30,137 nt of DNA. It comes from Oscillospiraceae bacterium. GTDB lineage: Bacteria > Bacillota > Clostridia > Oscillospirales > Ruminococcaceae. Made by a program: the position numbers and the translations under genes. Position 1 is the first letter of the stretch; each line of letters starts with the position of its first letter. The stretch spans positions 1 through 30,137 of the forward strand of contig JAGALG010000170.1 in NCBI GenBank assembly GCA_017848075.1, written 5' to 3'. The notes below the pieces were generated by a model. That model saw nothing but the letters and a program-made list of their open reading frames with translations, was not told the origin of the DNA and made no database searches. This document shows, one piece after another, positions 15,571 through 23,496 of this stretch.

Positions 15571-16617
15571 ATGCACAACTTGTATCATAAGCTGCTGACA
15601 GCCGGACGCTTCTTTACCAGCCGCTCCGCCGCTGCAGGCTTCCTCTTTACTGCAATGGCAGTAGTGATGATCAGCATGGCATCGCTTATCAACACCATTT
15701 GTATCAACGATGAAGGCAAAACCATGATGCTTCGCACCACCGAGCGGGATCCTTACACCTTGCTGGAGGAAAACGGCATTGTGACCCTCTCCACAGATGT
15801 AGTGGATTTCAGTGGTATTGAAGGCGGCTATGGCGAAATCAATATCACCCGCTCCTTCCCGGTTATTGTGACCGCTGATAATGAGACTCATGTTCTGTAT
15901 GTAACTGAAGGCACTGTACAGGATGCCCTCAACCAGCTGGATATCACCTTTGACAGCAATGATATTCTGGTTCCGGAACCGGAAAAAACATTGGAAAAGT
16001 ACGATGAGATCTTGCTGCAGCGTGTGGACTATGTCAGCCGCAGCGAGGAGATCGTGATCCCTCACGAAACAGAAACCAAACCAAGCCCTCTGCTTCGCAA
16101 TGGCCGCACCATTACTCTGCAGGCCGGTTCCGATGGCAGCAAGACCCTCTCCTATGAACAGCGAACTGTGGACGGCGTTGTCGAAGAGGAAGAGCTGGTC
16201 AGCGAAGTCGTTACCAAATCTCCTGTCACTCAGAAATTGCTGGTTGGTGCTGATGTACCGGTTTCTCCTCTGGACTTTGGTGTGGAGACCGACGAAAATG
16301 GTATCCCACTGAACTATACCCGCCTTCTGACCGATCAGGTCGCTACCGGCTATAGCTCCCGACTGTGGAATGTCCGGGGCGCCAGCGGTATGAGGCTGTC
16401 TGCCGGTTATGTCGCTGTTCGCGCTGATGAGATCCCCTACGGTACCCGTATGTATATCACCAGTGCCGATGGCAGCTTCGTTTATGGTTATGCTATCGCC
16501 GCAGACACCGGTATCGGTTTGATGGACGGTGTGATTGATGTGGACCTGTTTTATGATACCTATACAGAAAGCCGCCTGAATGGCCGCAAAACAGTCAATA
16601 TCTACATTCTTGATTAA
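15571..16617 (+). CDS. YabE-like DUF348-G5-3D cell-wall protein
   Basis: This 348-residue secreted or anchored protein is probably a peptidoglycan lytic enzyme or remodelling factor. A hydrophobic segment at about 20-42 (AAGFLFTAMAVVMISMASLI) serves as signal or anchor. One DUF348 domain (about 95-150, FPVIVTADNETHVLYVTEGT) and a G5 domain (about 150-225) follow, then a C-terminal 3D domain (about 257-347). The three conserved Asp of the 3D fold are visible in AIAADTGIG and VIDVDLFYDTYTESRLNGRK. YabE and YocH of B. subtilis share these parts. The ATG at 15571 has AAAAAGGAG 7 bases upstream; the frame opens at 15520 without a ribosome site. It is divergent from the M23 endopeptidase, which also has a G5 domain. 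Confidence 0.92.
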   Translation: MHNLYHKLLTAGRFFTSRSAAAGFLFTAMAVVMISMASLINTICINDEGKTMMLRTTERDPYTLLEENGIVTLSTDVVDFSGIEGGYGEINITRSFPVIVTADNETHVLYVTEGTVQDALNQLDITFDSNDILVPEPEKTLEKYDEILLQRVDYVSRSEEIVIPHETETKPSPLLRNGRTITLQAGSDGSKTLSYEQRTVDGVVEEEELVSEVVTKSPVTQKLLVGADVPVSPLDFGVETDENGIPLNYTRLLTDQVATGYSSRLWNVRGASGMRLSAGYVAVRADEIPYGTRMYITSADGSFVYGYAIAADTGIGLMDGVIDVDLFYDTYTESRLNGRKTVNIYILD

Positions 16618-16627
16618 GCGTGTGCTG

Positions 16628-16660
16628 AGCCGCCGGTAAAACCGGCGGCTTTTCTTTTTT
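16628..16660 (+). terminator. Terminator of the 3D-domain gene
   Basis: A 10-bp GC-rich stem (16628-16637 with 16641-16650) with an AAA loop is followed by TTTCTTTTTT. Confidence 0.88.
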
Positions 16661-16762
16661 ACTCTTGTTTCTTTTTTATACAAAAGGCTGTATGCTTTTG
16701 TACACTCCATACAGAAAATTCTTCGTTTTCTTGATACAATGAGCGATTTTCTTTACAAATGA

Positions 16763-16791
16763 TTGACAAGCACTGCAGAAAAGCATAAACT
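16763..16791 (+). promoter_or_regulatory. Sigma-A promoter of the second MATE gene
   Basis: TTGACA (16763-16768) and TAAACT (16786-16791) are 17 bp apart. The predicted transcription start falls inside the palindrome that follows. Confidence 0.65.
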
Positions 16792-16795
16792 ATTT

Positions 16796-16809
16796 GTTAG
16801 ACAGCTAAC
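16796..16809. promoter_or_regulatory. MarR/TetR-like operator on the MATE transcription start
   Basis: GTTAG-ACAG-CTAAC is a perfect 5-bp inverted repeat with a 4-bp spacer placed right after the -10. TTAG-N4-CTAA palindromes are typical of MarR-family repressor sites next to exporters. No regulator gene is adjacent. Confidence 0.5.
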
Positions 16810-16862
16810 TATTATCACAGCAGGAGGTGTGGTACCGTTATCAGGGGATGACGGGCAGAATT

Positions 16863-18338
16863 ATGAGTACAGAAACACAAGCAATAAAAACAGCGCCAAA
16901 AATGGCGCTGGACTATGTGGAAACCGGTGACGGTGGCCCACACAGCTATGGCATGGATGAAAAGTTTTCAAAAAAACTGCCGGAAGGCGTAACATCCAAG
17001 CTGCTTTATAATGATATTGTGCGGATTGCGTGGCCTTCCTTTATTGAGCTGATCCTGACACAGCTGGCTTCCATGGTCGATATGATGATGGTTGGACAGC
17101 TGGGTGCATGGGCCTTGACCTCTGTTGGTCTGACCACTCAGCCAAAATTTATGATGATGACTATGTTCATGGCAATGAATGTCGGTGCTACTGCTATGGT
17201 TGCCCGCTACAAAGGTGCCGGTGAGCCGGAAAAAGCCAACGGTATTCTCCGCCAGGCTTTGCTCTTGACCTTTGTTCTTGGCGTGATCTCCTCCATTGTT
17301 GGTTTTATTTTCTCCGAACCGCTGATCGCTTTCATGGGCGCTACCGACCAGCAGACACTGGAAGGCGGTACCATATACCTGAAGATTCAGTTCCTTGGCT
17401 TTGTATTTATGGCCTTGACCACAACTGTTACCGCAACGCTCCGCGGTGTTGGCGACTCCCGTACTGCTATGGTGTACAACCTGGTTGCCAACCTGGTCAA
17501 TGTTGTGGGTAACTATCTGCTGATTTACGGTAAATTCGGCTTCCCTGAAATGGGTATTGCCGGTGCTTCTCTGGCAACCGTAATTGGCCAGTGTGTTGCT
17601 TTCGTTTTGGCCTTCGCTTCTATTCTCAGCAGAAAATCTTACCTGCACCTCAGCTTCCGGGAAAGCTGGCGGCCGGACTGGCAGGCTTTGGGAAGCATTT
17701 TCAAGATTGGCTTCCCTGCTATGATCGAACAGGCTGTTATGCGCTGCGGTATGATTATTTACTCCAAGACCGTTGCTGGTCTGGGTACTGTGGCCTTCGC
17801 TACTCACCAGGTCTGCATGAATATTCAGGCTCTGTCCTTTATGAATGGTAATGCATTCGCTGTTTCTGCTACCTCTTTGATGGGTCAGAGCTTGGGTAAA
17901 AAACGCCCGGATATGGCACAGGCTTACTGCAGCCGTACTCAGCGTGTTGGTATGTTGACTTCTGCAGTGATTTCCGTGATCCTGTTCTTCTTCGGCGGCC
18001 AGGTCGTTGCCCTGTACAACAATGATCCAATCATTGTAGAAACCGGTGCAAACATCATGAAGATGATGGCTTTGATTCAGCCGTTCCAGTCCTCCCAGTT
18101 CATTTTGGCCGGTGCACTTCGTGGTGCTGGTGACACCAAAGCAACTGCTATGATTATCTTCGTGACTGTTCTTTTGGTTCGTCCGGCTCTCGCTATCTTC
18201 AGCATCAATGTACTGAATTGGGGTCTCTATGGCGCATGGATCGCCATGATCGCAGACCAGCTGCTCCGTACCACCTTTGTATTTGGCCGTTTCAACTCCG
18301 GCAAATGGAAAATCAATGGTATGAAAATCAAGCAATAA
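16863..18338 (+). CDS. MATE-family efflux transporter
   Basis: This second MATE exporter belongs to a different branch from the one at 7355. After a 45-residue polar N-terminal tail, the first helix reads IVRIAWPSFIELILTQLASM and is followed by VDMMMVGQLGAWALTSVGLT. About twelve helices follow, with the repeat-half hallmark SLMGQSLGKKRPDMAQAYCS. The start is uncertain. AGGAGG at 16822-16827 is followed by ATG codons only at 16848 and 16863, 20 and 35 bases away. GTG codons at 16827 and 16829 overlap or abut the ribosome site. I give the ATG at 16863; 16848 is equally possible. A palindrome over the transcription start suggests repression and drug-type induction. The substrate is unknown. Confidence 0.9.
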   Translation: MSTETQAIKTAPKMALDYVETGDGGPHSYGMDEKFSKKLPEGVTSKLLYNDIVRIAWPSFIELILTQLASMVDMMMVGQLGAWALTSVGLTTQPKFMMMTMFMAMNVGATAMVARYKGAGEPEKANGILRQALLLTFVLGVISSIVGFIFSEPLIAFMGATDQQTLEGGTIYLKIQFLGFVFMALTTTVTATLRGVGDSRTAMVYNLVANLVNVVGNYLLIYGKFGFPEMGIAGASLATVIGQCVAFVLAFASILSRKSYLHLSFRESWRPDWQALGSIFKIGFPAMIEQAVMRCGMIIYSKTVAGLGTVAFATHQVCMNIQALSFMNGNAFAVSATSLMGQSLGKKRPDMAQAYCSRTQRVGMLTSAVISVILFFFGGQVVALYNNDPIIVETGANIMKMMALIQPFQSSQFILAGALRGAGDTKATAMIIFVTVLLVRPALAIFSINVLNWGLYGAWIAMIADQLLRTTFVFGRFNSGKWKINGMKIKQ

Positions 18339-18346
18339 AGCAATAT

Positions 18347-18378
18347 AAAAATCCTCCGCTAAAAAGCGGAGGATTTTT
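18347..18378. terminator. Bidirectional terminator after the second MATE gene
   Basis: A 14-bp stem (18347-18360 with 18365-18378), with A on the left and T on the right, encloses an AAAA loop. It serves the MATE gene and the small convergent gene, whose stop codon begins at 18378. Confidence 0.88.
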
Positions 18379-18662
18379 TATTGCCACAACAAGCAGGTAA
18401 GCAGCTGCAGCGACAGTCTCCAGCGGGCCGGCAGCAAGATCCAGATATACTGCAGCCCTTGAGCAATTCGCTCCGGCCAAAACAAAGACAGTTGGTATTC
18501 CTCACCCACCATCGTCAAAGAGAGCTGGGTACCATCGTATTCCCAATTCAGAAAAGGCTCCTGTACCGCTGTTCTCTCCAGATAAAGCATGGCTCCAAAA
18601 CAAAAGCAAATCATCAGTGCAATGACAAAAAATAACATACTACTTCTTAGATATGTTCGCAT
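18378..18662 (-). CDS. Small membrane protein next to spoIIP, unknown
   Basis: I do not recognise this 94-residue protein. It has a hydrophobic segment at about residues 9-30 (MLFFVIALMICFCFGAMLYL), a polar middle (LNWEYDGTQLSLTMVGEEYQ) and a second hydrophobic stretch near the C-terminus (GLQYIWILLPARWRLSLQLL). It is probably a two-pass membrane protein or one anchored at both ends. GGGAGG lies 7 bases before the ATG at 18662, a good ribosome site. The gene is divergent from spoIIP with only 84 bases between the start codons. A sporulation role is possible by position but has no other support. Confidence 0.65.
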   Translation of the reverse strand: MRTYLRSSMLFFVIALMICFCFGAMLYLERTAVQEPFLNWEYDGTQLSLTMVGEEYQLSLFWPERIAQGLQYIWILLPARWRLSLQLLTCLLWQ

Positions 18663-18679
18663 CCCCTGCACCTCCCGTT

Positions 18680-18708
18680 GAATAGAATGTTTTCCCTCCG
18701 CATAAACT
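18680..18708 (+). promoter_or_regulatory. spoIIP: Sigma-E-like promoter of spoIIP
   Basis: GAATAGA (18680-18686), a 14-bp spacer and CATAAACT (18701-18708) resemble the mother-cell sigma-E consensus (KMATATT, 14-15 bp, CATACAAT). B. subtilis spoIIP is a sigma-E gene. Confidence 0.4.
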
Positions 18709-18746
18709 GTGAAAAAAGGTCATTTTAAAAAGGCGGAGGATCCAAT

Positions 18747-19910
18747 ATGCAAAGACGAAAATCAAGGGGCAGATCGCGGCAGCTACCTCTGCTGCTGTCT
18801 GTTCTCGCGCTCTGTTTCATAGGCAGTCGGCTTCTGCCCCTGACTCGACCGATCCTCCGGTCTTCTCTTCAGTCGTTGGCCATGACTTCGGTACTCAGCG
18901 CCCAACCTCAAAATTCTGCAGCACTTTGGCGGGAAGAAATGATCTCCTTACAGGATAAACTAAGTGTAGATATACCTGTCGTTGAGGATTTTGAGGAAAA
19001 TCTACCCGTTTCTGTGGAGGATATAACAGAAGAAAAGGAAGAACTCCCCCCTGTGGTCGAAGATAAAACAGAAGCGGCCCCCTCACTTGTAGAAAGAGCG
19101 GACATCCCAAAGGAATATCAAGGGCCTATTATCGAAGAATCCATGTCTGGTCAAAGCAAAAGCGCTGTGCCCTCTTACGGTGCTGCCTTGATCAAAAACA
19201 ATACCCAGTTCAGTGACCAGGAGATACTGGACATTATCGCTCAGGAATCCAAGCTATCCATAACCACGGATGGCCCTCAAGTCCTGATTTACCACACCCA
19301 TGCTACCGAAAGCTTCGAACCCTATGACAGCGATATTTATGACACCCGCAACACTTGGCGCTCCACCAATGAAAGAGAAAACATGGTTGCAGTCGGCGAT
19401 GCAATCGCCGCCGCCATAGAGGCCCATGGCATTCAGGTCATCCATGATACGACCCTCCACGATTATCCTTCCTATAATGGTTCATACGAACGCAGTGCCG
19501 TCACCATTCAACATTATTTGGAGGAGTATCCCAGTATCTGTGTGGCGCTGGATATTCATCGGGACGCCATTCAACGGGAGGATACTTTGGTAAAACCGGT
19601 CACTACCATCAATGGGCAGAAAGTTGCCCAGCTGATGATTGTTTCCGGCTGTGATGATGGTTCTTTGAATATCCCTACCTGGCAGGATAATCTGCGGCTC
19701 GGCGTCCGTTTACAGGATCAAATCGAAAGCTGTTACCCTGGCCTGTGCCGCCCTCTGTTTCTGACTCATCGCAAGTACAATCAGCATTTGACCCATGGAT
19801 CTCTGCTCTTTGAGGTCGGCTCCCACGGCAATACCCTCAAGGAAGCCCTGCTTTGCGGAGAAATGGCCGGGGACGCTATCGGTGCCTATTTAGCCGAACT
19901 GCTGCCTTAG
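18747..19910 (+). CDS. spoIIP: Stage II sporulation protein P (spore-engulfment peptidoglycan hydrolase)
   Basis: SpoIIP is an amidase and endopeptidase that thins septal peptidoglycan during engulfment together with SpoIID and SpoIIM, acting outside the mother-cell membrane. The 387-residue protein has one N-terminal membrane helix (about 14-32), a Glu-rich linker (about 75-135) and the catalytic domain (about 170-387). Family motifs are visible: IYHTHATESF (181-190) with zinc-binding His, LDIHRDA (268-274) and FEVGSHGNTLKEA (355-367). A strong GGCGGAGG ribosome site precedes the ATG. The TAG stop (19908-19910) overlaps the gpr stop, which comes from the other strand, and no terminator separates the two genes. 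Confidence 0.95.
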   Translation: MQRRKSRGRSRQLPLLLSVLALCFIGSRLLPLTRPILRSSLQSLAMTSVLSAQPQNSAALWREEMISLQDKLSVDIPVVEDFEENLPVSVEDITEEKEELPPVVEDKTEAAPSLVERADIPKEYQGPIIEESMSGQSKSAVPSYGAALIKNNTQFSDQEILDIIAQESKLSITTDGPQVLIYHTHATESFEPYDSDIYDTRNTWRSTNERENMVAVGDAIAAAIEAHGIQVIHDTTLHDYPSYNGSYERSAVTIQHYLEEYPSICVALDIHRDAIQREDTLVKPVTTINGQKVAQLMIVSGCDDGSLNIPTWQDNLRLGVRLQDQIESCYPGLCRPLFLTHRKYNQHLTHGSLLFEVGSHGNTLKEALLCGEMAGDAIGAYLAELLP

Positions 19911-20719
19911 CTTTGCAGCAGGAGCAGCTCCTCCAAGGTCAACGATGGATGAAGGGCTCGATTGATACAGGAAGCCAAGAAAGTGGCTCCTCGCTGGATC
20001 AGCAGATCGATCTGCCGCGGCGTAGTCATCATCGGCTCTGCCAAAGGTTCCGGGAGAAGCTCCCCCAAATCCACAACAGTAGGAATCCCCATAGCAATGA
20101 CCGGTACTCCCAAACTTTCTTCATTCAACCCTTTGCGGGCATTGAGTACGCCCGCCCCCGGAATAATACCTGTATTTGCCAACTGTACCGTGGTACCCAA
20201 GCGTTCCAGCGAAGCGGAGGCCATGGCATCGACCACGATTACAGCAGACGGTTTTACCTCCTTTGTCACGGCCCGGATGGTCTCTGCCGCTTCCAGACCA
20301 GTCTTACCTAAAACATTGGGAGCGATCGCTGCTACTGTCCGCAGTTCCGGAAAGGTCGCAGACAGGTGTCGTGTCACCAAGACCTGCTCTGCAACAGCAG
20401 GCCCAAGAGCATCCGGGGTAATTTCCCGATTTCCTAATCCGGCCACCAGTATTGTCCCTTGCTCCGGCAGCAATTGTCGTAAGCCAACCGCTACTGCTTC
20501 TATCCACTGTGGAGAGGCACTGTCCTCCTCCCAGAAAGGAGAAGCTTCTAAAGTCACATACAAGCCGATTGGTTTTCCAATTTTTCGCTGCGCTTCCTCT
20601 GTAGCGATCTCCACCATGGTGATCTTCCCCTGCTGCAGAGCTTGTTCTGTATAAAAAACACCTTCCGGAAGGCTATCCGACTGCCGCAAACACTCTGCCG
20701 CCAAGTCCGTTCTCATCAT
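19907..20719 (-). CDS. gpr: Germination protease GPR
   Basis: GPR is the aspartate-type spore protease that degrades small acid-soluble proteins at germination. The N-terminus MMRTDLAAE matches the conserved RTDLA-E start of GPR zymogens. The family core is clear: LVAGLGNREITPDALGPAV, FPELRTVAAIAPNVLGKTGL, VDAMASASLERLGTTVQLAN and TGIIPGAGVLNARKGLNEES, including the conserved Asp residues (D in TPDALGP and VVDAMA). At 270 residues it is shorter than the B. subtilis zymogen (371), with missing length between the core and the C-terminus. AAAGGAG is 6 bases before the ATG at 20719. It converges on spoIIP with overlapping stop codons. Confidence 0.95.
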   Translation of the reverse strand: MMRTDLAAECLRQSDSLPEGVFYTEQALQQGKITMVEIATEEAQRKIGKPIGLYVTLEASPFWEEDSASPQWIEAVAVGLRQLLPEQGTILVAGLGNREITPDALGPAVAEQVLVTRHLSATFPELRTVAAIAPNVLGKTGLEAAETIRAVTKEVKPSAVIVVDAMASASLERLGTTVQLANTGIIPGAGVLNARKGLNEESLGVPVIAMGIPTVVDLGELLPEPLAEPMMTTPRQIDLLIQRGATFLASCINRALHPSLTLEELLLLQS

Positions 20720-20738
20720 GCCTCACTCCTTTCCTCCT

Positions 20739-20767
20739 TAGTATAAGGAAAAAGAAGAAGCCTATAC
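20739..20767 (-). promoter_or_regulatory. gpr: Sigma-G/F-like promoter of gpr
   Basis: On the minus strand GTATA (20763-20767), 17 bp, and TATACTA (20739-20745) resemble the forespore consensus (GHATR, about 18 bp, CATNHTA) with one mismatch in the -10. The start would lie close to the ribosome site, which weakens the call. Confidence 0.3.
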
Positions 20768-20790
20768 AGCAAATCCCTGTCCCCGATTCA

Positions 20791-20819
20791 TTGAAATAGG
20801 CATTTTCCTATGATAAAAT
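20791..20819 (+). promoter_or_regulatory. Sigma-A promoter of the peptide-binding lipoprotein gene
   Basis: TTGAAA (20791-20796) and TAAAAT (20814-20819) are 17 bp apart, and TGA before the -10 makes it extended. Confidence 0.6.
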
Positions 20820-20857
20820 AAAGTATTAGAGTATTTATCATCAGGAGTATTGTATTT

Positions 20858-22453
20858 ATGAAACGCTTTGTATCCTTGTTTCTGGTCCTGTGTCTGCTCT
20901 CTGTCACACTCAGCGGCTGCGGCGAAAGTTCCTCGCTGATCCGCTATGATATCGACTCCGGAGCCAGCAATCTGGATCCCCAGTTTGCCACCAGTGAAAC
21001 GGACCAGATGGTAATCCACAATCTGTTTGAGGGGCTGCTGCGGCAGCTGCCCAACGGCGAAATCGTTCCTGCTTTAACGGAACGCTATGAGATCTCGAAA
21101 GATGGCTGTGTCTACACCTTCCATCTGAGGCAGGATGCCCAGTGGAAAAGTGAGCAGCCGGTGACGGCACACGATTTTGTTTTTGCCTTCCACCGGATCT
21201 TCAATGCACTGTCCCCTTCCCCCTATGCCCAATATTACTTGTCTCTTAATAATGCACAGGTGGTTTTGGATGGTCTTTTGGGAACCTCTGCTCTCGGTGT
21301 TTACGCCACCGATGACTACACCCTCTGCTTCCGTCTGGCTCAGCCGGATTCCTCTTTTTTGGAACGACTGTGCCACTCCTCTGCGATGCCCTGCAATCAG
21401 GCCTTCTTTGAAGAAACCCGAGGCAAGTATGGCACAACTCTTTCCAGTGTCCCTTCCTGTGGCCCCTTCTTCCTGAACCTGTGGGACAGCGAGAAACTGT
21501 ACTTAAAGAAAAACACCCACTACTACGACGAAAACACAGTCCAGACCCCTGGTGTTTATCTGTACATCGATCGGGAAAACAAGTCTGAGGAAGAGATTAC
21601 TCTTTACGATTTGGTTTTGGACGGAAAATCCGACAGCTGTCCTGTCACTTATGAACAGGCACAAAGTGCCTTGGCTCAAGGTTACAGCTGCCAGGAAAAC
21701 ATTGGCACCGTTTGGGGTTTGGTAGTGAATCCGGAACATCCTCAGCTATCCAACGAGTCCATTCGCCGTGCCTTCTTCCATTCCATCAATCGGCAGGAAC
21801 TGGACGGCTTTTTGACCGACAACATGGTTTTGACTGACCGCATCATTGCCCCGGAAATTTCTCTCTTTACGGAACCTTATACTGCTGTAACCACAGTAAA
21901 CAGCGAGATCTACGCTCCAATGGAGGCTCGGGACGAACTGGAAAGCGGACTGGGTGAGATCGGTAGTTTGGCCTTGGACAGCATGGAACTGTTAGTACCG
22001 CAAGATGGAGAAGTCCCTTTCCTCTGTGGCATGCTGCAGCAAATGTGGCAGCGGAATCTTTCCGCCTTTGTCAATATCGTTTCCCTGCCTCAGGAGGAAC
22101 TGGAACGCCGTGTAGCAGCTGGAGACTATGATTTAGCCATCATTCCTTTTACCGCTACCTCCAACAGCCCGTATGATGTGCTGTCCCGCTTTATGAGCGA
22201 TGCGGTGCTGAATCGTTGGAGCTATGCAGATGAAAGCTACGACCAACTGCTGCAGCAAGCTTCGGCCAGCTCCGAGAAAGCCCTCTCCCAACAGACCTAT
22301 GCACAGGCAGAGGAGTTGCTCTATCAGAACTGTGTGGTCTTCCCTATGTTCTATGAGATCTCCTACATTCTCTTCGCCCCTAATGTTACAGGTATTGAAA
22401 TCTATCCTTACGGTGGCATGGTGCGCTTCCAATATGCCCTTGCCATTCGATAA
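20858..22453 (+). CDS. OppA-like peptide-binding lipoprotein, orphan
   Basis: This is the solute-binding part of an oligopeptide-type ABC importer (SBP family 5), anchored outside the membrane. The 531-residue precursor has a lipoprotein signal peptide with lipobox LSGC, so Cys21 would be lipidated. The family signature follows: GASNLDPQFATSETDQMVIH, then NLFEGLL, and YTFHLRQDAQWKSEQPVTAH with DFVFAFHRI. The C-terminal part (SSEKALSQQTYAQAEELLYQ) is also typical. CAGGAG precedes the ATG. No permease or ATPase of an Opp system is in the window, so it either works with a transporter elsewhere or acts as a sensor. It is transcribed alone and ends at a terminator shared with hflC. Confidence 0.92.
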   Translation: MKRFVSLFLVLCLLSVTLSGCGESSSLIRYDIDSGASNLDPQFATSETDQMVIHNLFEGLLRQLPNGEIVPALTERYEISKDGCVYTFHLRQDAQWKSEQPVTAHDFVFAFHRIFNALSPSPYAQYYLSLNNAQVVLDGLLGTSALGVYATDDYTLCFRLAQPDSSFLERLCHSSAMPCNQAFFEETRGKYGTTLSSVPSCGPFFLNLWDSEKLYLKKNTHYYDENTVQTPGVYLYIDRENKSEEEITLYDLVLDGKSDSCPVTYEQAQSALAQGYSCQENIGTVWGLVVNPEHPQLSNESIRRAFFHSINRQELDGFLTDNMVLTDRIIAPEISLFTEPYTAVTTVNSEIYAPMEARDELESGLGEIGSLALDSMELLVPQDGEVPFLCGMLQQMWQRNLSAFVNIVSLPQEELERRVAAGDYDLAIIPFTATSNSPYDVLSRFMSDAVLNRWSYADESYDQLLQQASASSEKALSQQTYAQAEELLYQNCVVFPMFYEISYILFAPNVTGIEIYPYGGMVRFQYALAIR

Positions 22454-22462
22454 AACACATAC

Positions 22463-22498
22463 AAAAACACGCCCTGACTGTAGTCAGGGCGTGTTTTT
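22463..22498. terminator. Bidirectional terminator between the lipoprotein gene and hflC
   Basis: A 16-bp stem (22463-22478 with 22483-22498), A-rich on the left and T-rich on the right, has a TGTA loop. Confidence 0.9.
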
Positions 22499-22509
22499 TA
22501 TTGCAAATA

Positions 22510-23496
22510 TTACTGTGCGTTATAGAAAATCTGTGCCAGTGGAGAATCCGGAGACAGGATCAAGGTCTTGTCGCTGCCGCTCATACTGATTTTCGCAGCG
22601 TCCAGAGATCGAACGAAGGAATAGAAATCAGCCCGGGATTCATCAGCATAGGCTTCGGACAGGATACGCATGTACTCTGCTTCACCCTCTGCTTCGATTT
22701 TGGCAGCTTCGGCCTCCGCCTGAGAAACCTGAATGGAAATGGTCTTGTCGGTTTCCGAACGGATTTTCGTTGCTTCAGATTCACCTTCCGCAATGTAGGA
22801 AGCAGCGATATTATTTCGCTCGGAGATCATACGCTCATACACAGCCTGTTTGTTATCATCCGGCAGATCCAGACGCTTGGTCTCGATGGCTACCAGATTG
22901 ATGCCGTATTTGTCCAGACCATCACCAATATTTTCATTAATGGCTGCAGCCAATGTATCACGGCCGCTGATGATCTCGGTCTGGGACAGGTTGGAAATGA
23001 CATTCTTCATGGAGTTGTAGACGATGGTACTGATACGAGCTTCCGCATTGGATACATTACCGTTCAGGGTCTGTACAAAGGTCAGCGGATCCGCTACCTG
23101 CCACAGAACGAAGCTGTCTGCAACCATGGTCTTTTTATCCTTGGTAATAACATCGGAAATCGGCAGGTCATAGAGCAAAACCGTATTCGGAATGGTTTTT
23201 GTATTCTGAATAAACGGCAGCTTGAAGCTGAGACCCGGTTCTTCCTTAATATCCACTACTTTACCGAATTGCTGCACCAGGGTGTACTCATTCGGCATGG
23301 TCACAACAAAACAGCTGGAGGACAGCATACTGGCGATCAGCAAAATTACCACCAGTGGGATCAGACGGCCGATCCGCTTTTTCATTTTTTCCAGCTTCAC
23401 ATCCACATAGTTTTCTTTTGGAGTATGTGGGATTCCCTGCTGCATCGTCGGGTCATACTGCTGCTTCGTATTCATATTAAAATTCTGGAAGTTCAT
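22510..23496 (-). CDS. hflC: HflC-like SPFH/prohibitin membrane protein
   Basis: HflC pairs with HflK in a membrane complex that, in E. coli, cages and modulates the FtsH protease. The 328-residue protein has a 40-residue cytoplasmic tail (YDPTMQQGIPHTPKENYVDV), one membrane helix (about 43-64) and an SPFH domain with VTMPNEYTLVQQFGKVV, PGLSFKLPFIQ and VLWQVADPLTFVQ. Then follow a long helical segment rich in Ala/Glu (AEAEAAKIEAEGEAEYMRIL) and the HflC-type ending SSLDAAK-like FVRSLDAAKISMSGSDKTLI. The ATG directly abuts the hflK stop (TAAATG), and AGGAGG lies inside the end of hflK, so the pair is cotranscribed and coupled. Confidence 0.92.
   Translation of the reverse strand: MNFQNFNMNTKQQYDPTMQQGIPHTPKENYVDVKLEKMKKRIGRLIPLVVILLIASMLSSSCFVVTMPNEYTLVQQFGKVVDIKEEPGLSFKLPFIQNTKTIPNTVLLYDLPISDVITKDKKTMVADSFVLWQVADPLTFVQTLNGNVSNAEARISTIVYNSMKNVISNLSQTEIISGRDTLAAAINENIGDGLDKYGINLVAIETKRLDLPDDNKQAVYERMISERNNIAASYIAEGESEATKIRSETDKTISIQVSQAEAEAAKIEAEGEAEYMRILSEAYADESRADFYSFVRSLDAAKISMSGSDKTLILSPDSPLAQIFYNAQ

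Noticed and set aside
15511..16710. Open frame of 399 codons on the minus strand
   Set aside because: Antisense to the 3D-domain gene, which has a perfect promoter and recognisable domains.
16968..18335. Open frame of 455 codons on the minus strand
   Set aside because: Antisense to the second MATE gene; His/Gln/Asn-rich translation typical of a shadow frame.
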